A stretch of 64,000 nucleotides of DNA from Phoenix dactylifera. Taxonomy: Eukaryota; Streptophyta; Magnoliopsida; Arecales; Arecaceae. The stretch's first letter is position 1. Each line of letters begins with the position of its first letter. The position numbers and the translations under genes are program-made. Below are positions 15,316-28,420 of this stretch, in pieces. The stretch is taken from positions 7,008,585-7,072,584 of the forward strand of contig NC_052399.1 of the NCBI RefSeq assembly GCF_009389715.1, given 5' to 3'. The notes under the pieces are model-generated. The model worked only from the letters and a program-made list of their open reading frames with translations. It was not told the DNA's origin and did no database searches.

Positions 15316-16279
15316 TCGTTTCTGGAAGTCAACGAAGGAATCCGGTATCGTGAGTTTTCGATTTGGTGCTGAGGATTTTGTTGTTTTTGTCTTCTTTCAT
15401 GGTTATGTAGCTAATTTTCTAGGGTAATTCGCTGAATTGTACTAATTTGGGGTTCTAATCTTACAAGAATTTAGTTATTTTACTTGCATCCACTGTATCA
15501 GTTGAGTTGATATTGAAATATAAGAAATATTCAAATGAAAGGTGATAAATTTTTGAGTAAATAAGTATTCTTTTAGTATGTAAACTGTCAGTTTCTGTTG
15601 TTTTAGTTTTATGCTGAGATTTTTTCTTCCATATCATCGTTTTTCTTTCTTTCTTTCTTCTTCTTCTTCTGTGTAGGGAATTTTGGGCAGTTGGGTATTC
15701 TTGTACTTAGGTCGCAGTACGAATAATTTTATGGTTTACGTGTTTCCCCTGTATTAACTGACTGTGTGTTAAAAACTAGAAATTGGTTCAAAAAAAAGCT
15801 GGAGAAGATGATGAGTTCTGAGGAAAGTGTCGACTTTTTTGGTGGAAAAACGATTCTTTTTAGTTACATTTTTCTGAGTTTGATATGATGAGCAATAGAG
15901 TAGACATGAACATGCCATTGCATATCGGATAGCTCAAAGGATCTATAATGGAAACCCAAATAGCTTTATCCTTGTGTTATAAAGACTGGAATTGAGAACA
16001 AATTTGTATATCTTCTGCATCTGAATACATGAGGTCTACAACATCTAAGAAAGGATTTGTTTACCAGGTAGAGATCTTTTTTGCTTGCAAGCTTTCATAG
16101 CTACTACTTATCAAAAAGGAGATAGGTTAGGTTTGAGAGATTTCTTTTTTTATCTCAGATATTGTCCCTTGACCTTGGTGACAGAGACTACCACATATGA
16201 GATTAGGTCCTCTATACATTACATTGCCCAATTTGAATCATTGATCATCAAGGCAGGTAACGTAATTGGTGTCATTGTA
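15316..16279. other. 3' flank of the DUF1764 gene and AT-rich spacer
   Basis: T-rich DNA with a degenerate TTTC/TTC tract near 15644-15670. No gene or transposon signature was seen before the copia remnant begins. Confidence 0.55.
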
Positions 16280-18260
16280 AGCTTAAAAATGAATAGAGGC
16301 CTGGCTAATGAATAATCCATAATCCACACTTCAACAGTGTCTTTCAAATGTCACAAAATTCTCTTGAAGGCAATGAGATGAGATGTTCATAGTGCACGTG
16401 TATATTGACACTTCTAATCAACAAGATTAACCAAGTCAAGTGTAATAAGAGCTACTTAGTGAAGTGCACCAATAATAGTTTGGAACTTAGTTGCCTCCGT
16501 TAGAAGATTCCATCCAATAGAGAGAACTTGAATCCCAAAACAACCTGAGAGGAAGTCCAGCTTGTAGCTGCCCATGTTACATGATAAAGGGAATATTTAG
16601 CTTGATTCATAATAAGGCCTCCCGATGTCATGTTGCATGCATCCCTTGGGAATAGCTTAAGCTTCCTAGATTGTTCATTCCAGGTTTTCATAAGGTTATG
16701 TTTTTGGTTTTGTCACTCCTAATCCATATAGTGAGGTAAAATAAGAATGGTAGATCTTGTCTTTTTGATGAACATAATGAACCTGTTATGCTATATTTGA
16801 AGTCTAGGATATTGAAAGGCTCTCAGAATGAAGCTCGTGAAGCCTGTTTGAGGCTATAGATCACTTTATGCTAGCAATGTGCACATGAAGGATATAAAGG
16901 ATCAGCATGATCTGGGGCATGAATTCAAAAACCACCAAAATGAGACAATACTGTCAGTAGCGCGCTGTTTCAATGCGTAACCGACACTAGTACGAGCATT
17001 AGGATGTTGAGACCATGCAAACTGATGCTTACAGATTGTACCATATCAACCATGCTAGTGCTTACCAACCATATCGTATTGGTGGATTTTCATTTTATTT
17101 TTATTTTTTGGTTTTGGGATGTACCTTTGGTGTTGGTAGTTGGCACCAAATTGATATTGTATTGTGTCGTTAAAAAAAGAGTATGGGATTTGGCACTAGT
17201 ATTTAAAGCCTTGATCCGGGGCTGTGATATATAAATCTCTTTTTTTTGTTGCACAATCATATGTTTTTGGAATCTAATTGCATGGTTCGCTTGTTTGGAT
17301 ATTGCAAGTTGAGAACAATGTAAATAGTTTGTTGACCGACTACTAGGCTAAAGGTCTCAACAAAGTCAGTCTGAATTTTGCTCAACCTTATATACCCATT
17401 TGCACTTAACAATGTTGCCATGTAATAGTGGAGGAAAGATCATGTATTATTTTTAAGAAAAGCATTAAATAAAAAACCCAAAATAAAAAAAGAAGAAGAA
17501 CATTAGATTCTTCTGCCGTAGCTAGATGCCAATGGGATGCTGTCATTAGAATTTTGCTCAACCTTACACACCCATTTGCACTTAATGGTACTGCTATGTA
17601 ATGGTGGAGGAAATAGCGATCGCATATAGTTTTTAACAAGAGCATTAGATAACTACCAAAAAAAGAACATTAAATTCTTCTACCATAGCTAGATGCCATT
17701 GGGACTTTAGAAGAAACTATGCATGATGTTCGTTCAGAAGGAAGCTTTATGTGACTGATATTTAAGAAACTCACTAGCATCAGATGTAAGTAGCATAAAG
17801 AACCTTGGGCTTGCAAGTACCATCTTTGATTCTTGTTACAATGTGATGGTAAGTCAGGGTAGGGGGTCAATGGGATTTGGTGTGAGGGATGCAGGCTCAA
17901 CTAGAACAGTTGAAACAAATGCATCATAAGAGAAGGCCAAAGTTGGTTAATTTTCTAATTAGGAAGAGCACATGATTGTTGGGTATTTGGTGAACTAAGT
18001 GCTAGTTGTGGGGTATAGAAAAGTTACATAGCTAAGAAGTAAAATTTGGTGTAATAGATGAATGTAACAGATGAATAATTGTGATCTAACTTTGAGAAGG
18101 GATGTGATTCAAAAAAACATGACAATGGATGAAACGCTTCATTTGATGGTTCCTTCTTTAATGTGCTTCTGCACAAAGAAAATACGCGATGTGGTCTTTG
18201 GAGCAAATCACCCAAGTACAGCTAACAAGCATCCAATAGCACAAAGATGATGAAAGTCAC
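16280..18260 (-). mobile_element. Decayed Ty1/copia retrotransposon fragment (integrase end to RNase H side)
   Basis: A fossil of a copia-type pol region on the minus strand. From high to low coordinates one can recognise the integrase C-terminal region (about 18060-18220), the spacer with the TRIKDG-type motif before reverse transcriptase (about 17830), the reverse transcriptase start (CKWV-type motif, about 17590), its middle (SLKQA-type motif, about 16840), and the segment after it (FKRIL-type motif, about 16370). The element is heavily broken, with dozens of changes, and no LTRs were found. It is old. It contains an internal tandem duplication near 17380-17700. Confidence 0.82.
17381..17702 (-). 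repeat. Tandem duplication of about 170 bp inside the copia fossil
   Basis: Two copies of a segment are recognisable, starting with CTCAACCTTA at 17381 and 17557 and both ending in a GCTAGATGCCA-type sequence at 17521 and 17688. The copies have diverged at many positions, so the duplication is old. Confidence 0.8.
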
Positions 18261-21200
18261 GATGATTATGAAATAAAACTAGAACATGAGAGAGGTTACT
18301 GGTGTGAATGTCTAAAATGACATTTGTGGGTCATTCATTGTGTTCCAACAAACTTGTTCCATGTTCCTCAAAAGTTTGTGGTGGATAAGAGGATAAAGAC
18401 AGGATAGATGGAGATAATGATGGGGGGAGGGGTGACCAAATAGCGGAGTGAAAAGGATAATGGTTTATTGAAGGAAGACTTTTTGATTCTTTTCCACCAT
18501 AATTCATCAAATATATAAAAACTATACCACCATGATTCACAAAGGAAGATAATCTTGACATGTTTATATAATCACATATGACAATGGTAAAAGCTTTAAA
18601 AGATTAGAGCTCATGCCTAGCGACTGGTTACTTGTCATGAGAATTGGGTTTTCCAACATCCTCCTTTAATCCAGTTTTCTTTTGGAATATATCTTGAGCA
18701 ACTGATGTAGCTTGATAAAGAGCAAAGATTTTTTGATTTCAAAGGTTTTGTGACTGCATCTATAAACTTCTCCTTGCCTTGACTAGCATCTCCATCTCCT
18801 TGTTCTTCATAAGCTCTTGGACGAAGCGGTAGCAAATATACACGCATAGTCCATGGAAAACTTTTTTTTTTTGTGTGATGGAAATTGCCAAGTTGATATC
18901 CATTATTACAAGAAATCTCTCTTTGTTTATGCTAGGCTTAGTCAAGTTTTTAAAGCAATCTTCTAAGCCATATTGTTTTAGATTTTTTTCCCCTATTCTC
19001 ATGACTTCTCCCACAGTATAAGCTTGTAATTTACTTGCCTGTTTGCATGTGCTAAACAATAGTAACATAACAGTCATAGATACTAAAACATACTATAAGA
19101 AAAGAATGGGGGATGGTGGAGTTTCTGAACAATGTTGGATATTTGCAGAGGCAATGTCCATGTGTGGAGCCCCTCACAGGCATCAAATCCTCATTCCCAC
19201 TTATCCTAGTACACAGTTTGTGTATATCCTACTATATTGCATATCTTGGACAAACTCTTTTAAGTTTTTCTTCAATTATGCTATCCTAGCTGACATCATA
19301 GAAACCACAATGCAATGAGATTCCCCCACACGGATCTTGGAGGTGCCTATCAGGAATGAGCCTGTAAAGATTTCATACAGATCCAGACATCTAAGAAAAA
19401 TGACCAGCGGAGCATGAGACATCCCATGAGTGGATATTAAGGGGATCATTTCAACCAGGATCTGGTCTCCCATCCTTGGAAAGGCCATACCTTCATGCAA
19501 ACGGGGCTAGTCTTATCATCTGGGGGTATGCAACTCATGGCCATCCCTCGGTAGATCTTTTTTTGATGATAAAAGAGAATACTAGATATTACTAAATGAG
19601 CCCGGTAATGGTACCAACAGGTGATGGACGGTGGAGGTGTCGGAAGCTAAACTTTAACGTGAGCCGTAATTGGTTGGGAATGTTGTTGAATAGTGAAGGT
19701 TGTACGAGGGCAATTATTGAGGATCAAGATCGATCTCCAAGTTATGTTAAGATGCTTACCATGCTCTTCAAGGACTAGAAGTCTGCTTGAGATCATTACA
19801 CCATTCTGAAATTAGAGTGGCATCACAACTAAAGCTGACTTCTACTGTTAAGAATCATATAATGTCAGATGTAAGATTGCAAACCTATGCACAAATGTAT
19901 ATAATGGTTAACAATAACAAAGCATCCTGATTACTTTACAAAATCATGTAACATGAGAATAGATAAAAACAGAGGGTGGATGGAAACTACATCTCTTGTA
20001 TCATTACAAATGATTGTGTCAACTCAAATAATTAGCACCCTCATCATCATAAGGAATATCAGTATTCGCTTTAATCTTTTCTCTAAAATTGCTGAGCTAT
20101 AGTTGTTACAATATTGTAAAAATTGCATCTTGACCACCAAGACGTTTATTAAGTTGACCGATAGCGTTGCTTGCCATTGGCCCGTGTGCAATTGAAAGGT
20201 AAGGTTGTAGAAGGTGATCGGATTCCAGTTGTTTGTATGATGCAAGCGCACACAAGTTTGCTGCGAGAAAGCTAGCCGAGAAAGGGTTCATTCCTGGCTA
20301 CGCGTCTCAGATGTACATTTTCCAGTCCCATCATGCTAGCTAGCATGGCCAAATAAGAGGATGGGAGGGCTACTTTGAGTGATACATTTGATGGGATTTA
20401 GAGGATTTGATACAAAGAGATCATGTCGCAAGTTTTTTTGTGAGTATTTGGCCTCCAAATGCTCTTCTAATTAAAAGAAACAAAATCCAACTGCAAAGAA
20501 TTGAGTCCAGAAGGCTTTCCCATTAAACACAGCACATACAAACATATGTACGTGCGAAAATACATATAGACATGCATATATGTACATATCACGATGGATT
20601 TTCATGCACCGAGCAGTGAGCTCTCTTTTTTTTTTCTCGCAGAAATGAAATAATAGAAATCCTAAAAGGTAACCGCGTAGAAGATAGAAAATTTATTCGT
20701 TTTGGCCGATTTTGGCTCTCTTCTACAGTTGCCACAATAATGCATTGACATAAAGCAGTGTTACAGATATAAAGTTTCGATGAAATAAGGACACATTTGG
20801 ACGCTTTGAATCATGGGAATATATTCCAAAGCAGATGGAGCTAAAGAACTGTGCCACCAACAGTCTCAACTGTGCTCGTTGAAGAGAATACACAGATCCG
20901 GCCCTTTTCTCATCCAGACCCCCCTCTATTATGTCAATCCAACGGCCATTGCCAAAGGACATCTGGATTTATTATTGGTGTTCATGGCTTCCCTCACAAG
21001 TATATAACTTTCTAGGAAAAGGAATTCCTGATCACTTGCTTCTTTTCCAAGCAATGATCGGAATCCATTCATTCACAGGAGATAATGAAGTAATCCCATA
21101 ATGAACAACTAGTCTGCAAAATATAGAAACCTACGTTTGTGTGCAATTGTAGAAACTCCGAGGAACAACCTGAATCTTAAAACCATGTAGCTCCATGGGA

Positions 21201-21358
21201 TCTTCAACTATCTGAAATAAAATTAAATCAAATAGATGAAGGCCAATGCGGTCACTCAACTGTCAGTATCACCTCTCTTTATTTCATCTAAATCTAGAAG
21301 AGGTGAAAAGGAACATCTAATTCGTGAATGGATTAGAAGCTATGCAGTATCTCATTCT
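18261..21358. other. Intergenic DNA between the copia fossil and the ERF gene
   Basis: No host gene was recognised. The part at 18600-19080 has minus-strand open stretches of Lys-rich composition that might be further retroelement debris, but nothing diagnostic is visible. The part at 19320-19560 is non-repetitive in composition and unassigned. The last few hundred bases are the 3' flank of the ERF gene. Confidence 0.5.
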
Positions 21359-22003
21359 CTAGCAGAAGCTCCAAAGTTCGAAGTCTCCCTCCTCATCCAA
21401 CTCCTCCCAAGAAGAGATCAATGGGCTGATCATTTGATCCATGAGCTTCGGTGACTGGAACGCTCCGAAGTCGATCCACGATTTGTCTTCGATGGTGCTC
21501 GCCATGCAGCTGTTCGAGCTCGTCGTCGTCGCGGACGGAGAGTAGTCTTCGGATGGCGAGGATGGTGATGAAGGCGATGGGGTGGTCGCAGGGCCGAGCG
21601 TGGAGGTTGTCGGGGTGACGGCGTTCGCGGCGGCAGCAGCGACTCTCTGAATGGACTTCGGGGACATGACAGTGTTGGGAGCAGGGTGGTAGGGGAGGGA
21701 GGTGGGGAAGTTGAGGGCGGCCGACGAGCCCTTGAGGCAAAGGAGGGCGGCGTCGTAGGCCCTCGCAGCGGCTTCAGGGGTGGAATAGGAGCCCAGCCAG
21801 ATCCTGGTCTTCTGATGGGGTGCTCTTATCTCTGAGACCCAGGAACCCCAGCTCCTCATCCTCACTCCCTTGTACTGCCTCTTCCTAATACCTTCATCCT
21901 TTGGTCGGAGCTTGGTGGTGGTGGTGTGGTTAGGGGGTGGGATGGAAGAGTTGGAAGTATCAAGGACCCTGCTGCTGCTGCTGCTGCTGCTACGCTTCAC
22001 CAT
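21359..22003 (-). CDS. AP2/ERF transcription factor (DREB-like, ERF012/ERF014-type)
   Basis: Intronless gene of 214 residues. One AP2/ERF DNA-binding domain lies at about 44-101: [41 protein letters not shown] and LNFP. The DREB-type Val is present (V56), while the following diagnostic position is Ala61 instead of Glu, as in the group III ERF012/013/014 relatives. Residues 5-11 are a Ser run encoded by a GCT (minus-strand AGC) repeat. The middle (130-165) is Ser/Thr/Pro-rich. The acidic tail ends in [14 protein letters not shown], a likely activation or interaction motif. The protein would act in the nucleus on DRE/GCC-like promoter elements, often in stress or development; the exact role is unknown. 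A TATA box lies upstream. Confidence 0.93.
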   Translation of the reverse strand: MVKRSSSSSSSRVLDTSNSSIPPPNHTTTTKLRPKDEGIRKRQYKGVRMRSWGSWVSEIRAPHQKTRIWLGSYSTPEAAARAYDAALLCLKGSSAALNFPTSLPYHPAPNTVMSPKSIQRVAAAAANAVTPTTSTLGPATTPSPSSPSSPSEDYSPSATTTSSNSCMASTIEDKSWIDFGAFQSPKLMDQMISPLISSWEELDEEGDFELWSFC

Positions 22004-22112
22004 GGATGGTTGATGGTGATAGTGCGTACTGCTGGATTCCTCTATTGTACCTAATCTTCCTCACCAGCCCTTTCTGAATTCCTAGTGGGAGGAAGGAATG
22101 AGGTGGGTGGCT

Positions 22113-22120
22113 TATTTATA
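22113..22120 (-). promoter_or_regulatory. TATA box of the ERF gene
   Basis: TATAAATA on the minus strand, 110 bases upstream of the ERF start codon. It predicts transcription start near 22085 and a leader of about 80 bases. Confidence 0.65.
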
Positions 22121-25100
22121 GAGACGAGACATGGTAGATGCCCTCTTTGTTCTAAGCAACCTACCACCAAAAAAAGTGTGAAGGTAGAAGTAATGGCCAT
22201 GTATGAACAAGGCAGCTGGTCATTATGTAGCCCATAGTTAATATAAATAACTCTTTTTTTAACCTAGTTTCTACTTAATTAATGCTCTTCAACTATGGAC
22301 CCTCTCTTATTTCCAGTACAGTATTACTATGTCCACTTCTGAGAAAGCAGCTGGTTACGTGTGCTCAGGTATAAAGTAGCATCATGTTGCTAGCGACATT
22401 TGCACATACCGTGATTCAGATATGTGACATATGTCGAGTGCAATCAAACTTTGGACTAAGTGGCATCACGATGTTGAACTCCAATCATACCTGGCTCCCC
22501 AGGCATGTTCTAGAGACAGATGACTATAGTGCACAATAAGTGTTTGCAGGATGCCACCCTAGCCTGTGGGTCTTACACCATTTGTTGTCATATATTATTA
22601 CTCCATTATTGAATCTAGTTAATTATAGAGATAAGAAAAGAGTTTTATATAATTAAGATTGCATATTTACCCAAGGTTTCCTCCGCATACCAAGGTAAGA
22701 AAGTGCTTGGAAACTAGCTCTCCAGCTCTCAGGAAGCGGATTTCTAGTGGCTAGATTATTTTTCTTAGTTATATTCTACCATCTTCCCCCTCTCTGGCAT
22801 TGAATATATTCTATGTGTAGTATGTACTATTTCCGTAATGTATTCATACAGTCCGAGCTATAACTTATATATTAAAAGTATGGATGGGTTTTACTTTGGT
22901 ACCACGCTTCGATCATGCGAGGGCAGTTCTCGGTAATGACTGTCCAACGTCCTAAAGTATGATGTCCTTCATTTATATTATAACAAAGATAAGATTATTA
23001 GATATAAATCCAGGCATTGGAAGTAGTAGCCGCTCCTTTTCCATTTCGTAGAACCCCGTCCACCCCGAGACGAAAGCAATGAATGGGAACACGCAACTTC
23101 TGCGTCACCTTTCTTCCCTCTAGACGACAGCTCACAAGGTATGGAGGACCTCCTGACTCGTGGGCCCTAGATGCCATGAGCTTTGTGGAGCCCACCTGAT
23201 CAACGTAATCACAGCCCTTCGATGAATCGTCGTAGGGAAACAACTGGCAATAAGGATCATGAAGAGGCCACGAGCCAATGGTTTGTTTCCCACTCGAGGC
23301 AATGATCTAGAGAGAGATTGAGAGAGGGAAAGGGAAGACATAGGATTCCGTGAGAGGCAGCTTCGTGGATTTGAGGGTGGGTCCAGTTTAGGGGTTCAGC
23401 CGGGACGTTGAAAGATGCGACGCGCTCAGCGTCCCCGCGCAACCCAACAACTTTCGCTTAGCTGGATCTCTTCTGGCTCCCAAAGCTTAACCGCGTTATG
23501 ACGCAGCTCTCCAAGGAAGCATCTTGGTTGAAGGACGCTAGAACAGGAACTCAGATATAGGACCAGGACGAGGATAATTTGGTGGCCTGCATGAGATTTT
23601 CCAATGCTCATCTGTGTGATTGTATGAAGCTACGACTCTAGATTTATTAGTCTTCATATAGACCTAGGCATTACTAGGTTCAATTGGTAAAGTTGCTAGA
23701 GATTATTATCCGTGACCTGGCTTTTAAAAAGTTAGATAGGACCATGATAGATAAATCATGCATGTTATGCCAAAATTTGGCATGAAGCATATAATATTGA
23801 TCAACGTACAACAATAGTTTGCTTGTACATTGTCGAGACATTGTCTAATAAAATTATATCATGTAAAACAAAATATAGTTTGGCCATTTAAATGAATAGT
23901 GGTGAGTGTAGGGGATTGCTTAGATTTGGAACCATAAGGATATATATCTTGTCATAACCTAATTTCAAGTCAATGTCTAAATAGATTAGCTGAGTATGAA
24001 TCCTAAACTGCTAGCCGTATTCTTGCTAGACAAAATATGATATATAAAAAATAGGTCTAGTTTAGATAAGCTTGATTTATAAATGACAAAATGAGTTTAA
24101 CAACTTCATCTAACACATTAAACTTGAATCTAACTTGAGCCCCAAACTTATGTAACACCTGCTACGTGTTATATATGTGTATGTATGTATATGTATGTAT
24201 ATATACATGGATTATGCTTTTCTCAAAAAGAGAGAGTACCTATATTTTTGAGTTCAAAATCAATAATAGAGTATTTAAATCAAATATTCATAATATTAGT
24301 TACAATTTATATTGTTAAAAATAATTATAATCTAAATATCACATATTTCATAGTCTCTAAGTGTAGATACAAATATGGACAATTTTCATAATATTGGATG
24401 CTAAAATATATGATAAAATATTTAAATTGGGAATCTATATAATTGATTATGGTTTATACATGCGAATATGTATATATATATATATAGATTGAAAATTAAT
24501 ATATATATTTTAATACATATAGATTATAGTAAAGTATAATCTCATATCATTTTTATTATTCATTTTTACATTCACCTGGTGCATAAATTAGAGACTAGTA
24601 AAATATGAAATATTTTTAGTGATAAAGATCATGATTAACTATGTGAATCTTTATTTTGGATGAAAGCTAATCATAGGCCGGGCCTTTGGTCTAAATGATT
24701 TTTTTTTATTTTTAGGCGAGCTTCAGGCTTGATTTTTTTTTGCGCTCAAACCCGGCCCATGACTAGCTCTATTTTAGATATTTTATTATGAATTCTGAAT
24801 TTGAGAGGCATGGATATCACCTCCTCCGGAGAGGAGCAAAATCCATCTTAAATATGCAAACCATACAAGCCAACCATAACTCTTGGTTGGCTATTCAGCG
24901 ATCCAAATTCCAAGCCATATTTGGAACCAAAAACAAGTTTCAAACCCAGAATTGGCTTGTTATTTCCTTAATAACTCCCTTATGGTCGTCGTTTCCCCTC
25001 GTCTGCAGATGCCGTTGGGAAAAGCGTCGTCAATCCGTACCGCTTTCTCTACTGCCCCTTTATTACATGACCGACACCACATTATATATGGGATTATGCA

Positions 25101-25679
25101 GCACCTGAGGGGGATGACTGCATCATTAAACTAAGGGACCAAGTTTTCCTTTCCTCGATGTGGCTGTGTGTTAGCTGTCTGCCATGGACAGCGGATGGCT
25201 TAGGGTCCATTCAGGGGACTCCCCACAGACCAATGGGTGATCCAACAGTTGATCGTTTTAAATATATGGGCAGACGTAGGAAATCAACTCACTTTATTTA
25301 TTTATTTGCTTATCTTTCTTGAAGTCAAGAGGTGACTCCTCTCAAACTGGATGCTGATGCATGGACGGTTGAGTCAATCGTAGGAGTCATCTATTGCCCC
25401 GCGTGAAAAGAAACGGAGAGGCTCAGCTGTAGTTCTTGCCACAAATTCAAAGGTTGTGTATGCCTTGGGTTTCACGTAGTTTGGCATTTAAAATCAATCC
25501 ATGGAACCAAGTATGTAACTAACTGTTACTGCTACGATACTTCCTTGTAATATTTTATCAAAAGTTAGAAAATATCTAGATCGCCAAGTAGATTAAAATA
25601 TTTAGATTTTTTTTTCTTTTTAACAGCAACTCATCAGCTGTAGATTACCGGTCTCCCTATTATTTTTTTTTGGAGAAGT
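22121..25679. other. Intergenic DNA between the ERF gene and MULE-1
   Basis: ERF promoter region followed by AT-rich DNA. At 23000-23600 there are minus-strand open stretches with no family resemblance. At 24660-24770 is a GGCCGGGCC-type segment followed by its near complement, CCCGGCCC, of a kind seen at the ends of hAT-like elements; I cannot define an element. TATG/TATA-rich simple sequence lies at 24170-24205 and 24460-24490. Confidence 0.5.
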
Positions 25680-26479
25680 TGTTTAGCGGTCCAAAGTTAG
25701 ACTCGGCTATAACAAATAGTCCCTGCTTTTTTAATAAGTGCTCCATTGACATTTGAAATGCCATAATGAGACCAAAATACCCCTGACCCTTCCCCTCTTC
25801 CTCGTATGCTTCTCTGGTCATTGGAACAAGCCCTATTCAAACCTCACCGATTCCAGCCCTTCTTTCATCTCCAAAGTTTATATACTAATCCTCTCTTTGA
25901 ATGAAAAAAAATCCTCTTCTTTTCGCCCGATTCCACTTGATTTTTACGCCCCGGTTTCAAACCCTACAACTGGAAACCACTACCTAACGATATTCGATCT
26001 TCCTCTTTTCCCCTGTTAAGCCGTTCTCCTCATCGAAAAGGAGAATCCTTCTGATTCGATTTTTCGAAGCAAGGAGATATTTTCTGTCGGGCCTCGGAGT
26101 CGACCTTCGAACTGACTTCACCCTATTCGTTTGTAACCGAAGCTTCGGTGGATATTGCTCTTTCCAACCTTCCCTGAGGCATCTCTGCATTCCTTCAACA
26201 GGTTTGTCAACCGTTGCCGCATACTTTCTCCAATAATTTTTTTGAACACCAACATGATATGCAATATTGTAGGGCATTACTTTTTAAATTTTGGGAATAG
26301 TTAGGATTTGCCGAATTAATAGACAGAGAGGTTGTGGTAGCACATTTGAGATATTTGTTAGGAAAAAATATGACTATTCCGTGCTAATTGTATTATTTGT
26401 TATAGTTTTTAAGATGATTCATTTGAGTTGATATTATTCAATTTTTTTTTTGACTATATCTGTGATGTAGATATCTTAG

Positions 26480-27640
26480 ATGGCCCCAAAGCAGATTACA
26501 GGCAAAAAACCTGCTATTGGCCCCAGTAATATGGAGAATGGAAGGTGTTACTTCACCCACTTTGGAAGTTTTATAGTCACCCTAATCCCATGTATATCTC
26601 ATGAACAGAAGGATAGGATGAGTGGCACTCCTTCTGGGCACATGCTAGGTCTACCATATATAAAATAGAGTAGGCTTGTGTTGGACACATTGCTCTCCTT
26701 TTGGGATGATGTTGAGGAGGGTTTTTGGCTTGGTAGGGTTCTAGTGCCTTTTGTAGGAATTGATTTGGCACTAGTCCTTGGTTTGAGTGCCACAGATGAT
26801 GAGGTGGAACTGCATAGGAAGGAAAGGGTTACGTCTGACCTCATCATCCGGTATTTTGAGGGTGACCACAAAAAAGCCAATAGAGATGCAATTAAAAATA
26901 GATTACAATACCTTGTTAGTAAGAGCAGACGACAAGATGTGGAGGATTTTATAAAATTATAGATTTTATATCTCTTTGGGACTATCCTTTTCCCAACCAT
27001 ACACTACTATGTTCCTAAGACATTATGTTCATATATTGATGATTTAGACTGCTTAGGTTCATACAGTTTGGGTCTTGCTGTTTTCTCTTTTCTTCGCTAG
27101 CAGATGCCTAGTTTAGCCAATAGTGTGAAGACAAGAAACATCACCGGCGAAGGATCTGCTAGATACATGGACGGCTGCACGGTCGCTCTAGTGGTAAGCA
27201 TCTTAATATTTTTTTTAAATTTCATTGTTACGATATATATATTTACTTGTAATTTGATGTTTGCAATGGTTTTTGCCAGGTATGGGTTGTCGAGCATGCG
27301 AACAACATTGTTGGAAGCCATCGGCTATCATTCATGTATCCACGTCTCCTACGTTGGAACAACACCCCATTTCCTCGCAGGGTGGACGTGATTGCCGATG
27401 TTATGAAGATTTTAAAACAATTTGAGGTTTGAATGTTGATTTCTTACATTGCAAATATTTTAACTTGTTCCTAAAATTATGTGTTCGCTAGCTTTAGGTT
27501 ATCGAGAAGCTACAACCTAGAGAGGAGTTGCACCTTCTCTCGCAAGGAAGGCCACAATTAGTTCGACCAATAGAGATGCGAAGGGATGAAGAACTGCAAC
27601 AATTTGTGCATGTTGGAACTCAGATATCCACATAGTGTGA
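26480..27640 (+). pseudogene. Plant mobile domain / DUF1985-like protein of MULE-1, degenerate
   Basis: The reading starts with MAPKQITGKKP at 26480. It continues through RMSGTPSGHMLGLPYIK, LLSFWDDVEEGFWLGRVL (about 26690-26745), a VPFVGIDLALVLGL segment, and the RRQDVEDFIKL/ILYLFGTILFP stretch spanning 26960. A YIDDLD segment follows (about 27035). After an apparent intron there is a WVVEHANN...PRLLRWNN segment (27280-27360) and a short C-terminus near 27500-27640. This order is typical of the DUF1985/plant mobile domain proteins carried by plant MULEs. In-frame stops interrupt it, for example at 26666 and 26960, so it is a pseudogene or at best a fragment. The function of such cargo is not established; some relatives accompany Ulp1-like proteases, and no protease domain is visible here. 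Confidence 0.7.
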
Positions 27641-28215
27641 CATAGCATTTCCAAAACTTACAACTACTTTTGATTTGGCACGCACCTTTCACTTGCTGGC
27701 ACATAGTTAACTCCATATGACACATTCCTATCTAGTCTGTACACAGTTATTAAATCATGGCACACATTTAGGTATTATCCTGTCACACACTTCAGAGTTA
27801 TTTTCACACAAAAAACTGTGCTTGGAACACACTTCTTAAAGCTTGGCACACTTTGAGTTATTATCTGCACACAGTAAAGTATGCTTGGAAGACATTTATT
27901 ATAGTTTGAAACATTTCTGCACACAGTTAAGTATGTTCACTAAGATACTTTATAAATTCAATACACATATTTCAGAGTTCTATGCACATAATTCACACAA
28001 TAGAGTATGCTTCACATGCACTTCTTAAAGTCTGGCAGACATCTAGTTATAGACTGCACACAGTAAAGTATGCTTTGAACACATTTGTTCCCTGTGGCAC
28101 ACATTTAGTTCTTATCTGCACACAGTTAAGTATGCTTCGAAGACAATATAAATCCAATACACACATTTCAAACTTCTATGCACACATTTGACACAATAGA
28201 AAATGCTTTGAAGAC
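27640..28215. repeat. Degenerate tandem array between the MULE-1 genes
   Basis: A sub-motif like GCACACAGTTAAGTATGCTT recurs at least six times (for example near 27862, 27920, 28055 and 28118), alternating with GGCACACATTTAGTTATT-like and CACACATTTCAGAGTTCTATG-like segments. The short spacing is roughly 60 bases, with a longer repeat of about 170-180 bases. The copies are diverged. The array lies between the 3' ends of the two convergent genes. Confidence 0.8.
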
Positions 28216-28420
28216 ACAAGCCTAAGTATCGACCTCACGCGGACACGAGTCGACCTCTGTATAGCTCGAGTCGACCCCAATACTAAGGGAGTCGACCCCT
28301 TAAGAGTTTTAGAGAATTCAAGAGAGCAGCTAAAGTCGCAGGCAAGCCAGGCAACGGGATAAAGCTACAACGGCTAGTTCATTTTCCTCTCTAACGACTA
28401 TATTTTTCCAGAGCAACAAC
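28216..28420. repeat. GTCGAC-rich segment, possible LTR fragment
   Basis: GTCGACC occurs three times within about 60 bases (near 28249, 28273 and 28291), followed by a GAGAATTCAAGAGAG tract and a CAACGGCTAG motif. Similar strings occur in LTRs of plant gypsy elements, but no other LTR feature is visible here, so this is tentative. Confidence 0.35.

Noticed and set aside
22998-23611. Overlapping minus-strand open frames near 23.0-23.6 kb
   Set aside because: Three short overlapping frames in different registers with no conserved sequence and no promoter signal.
24660-24770. GGCCGGGCC...CCCGGCCC inverted motif, possible hAT-type element end
   Set aside because: No defined termini or 8-bp target duplication could be found.
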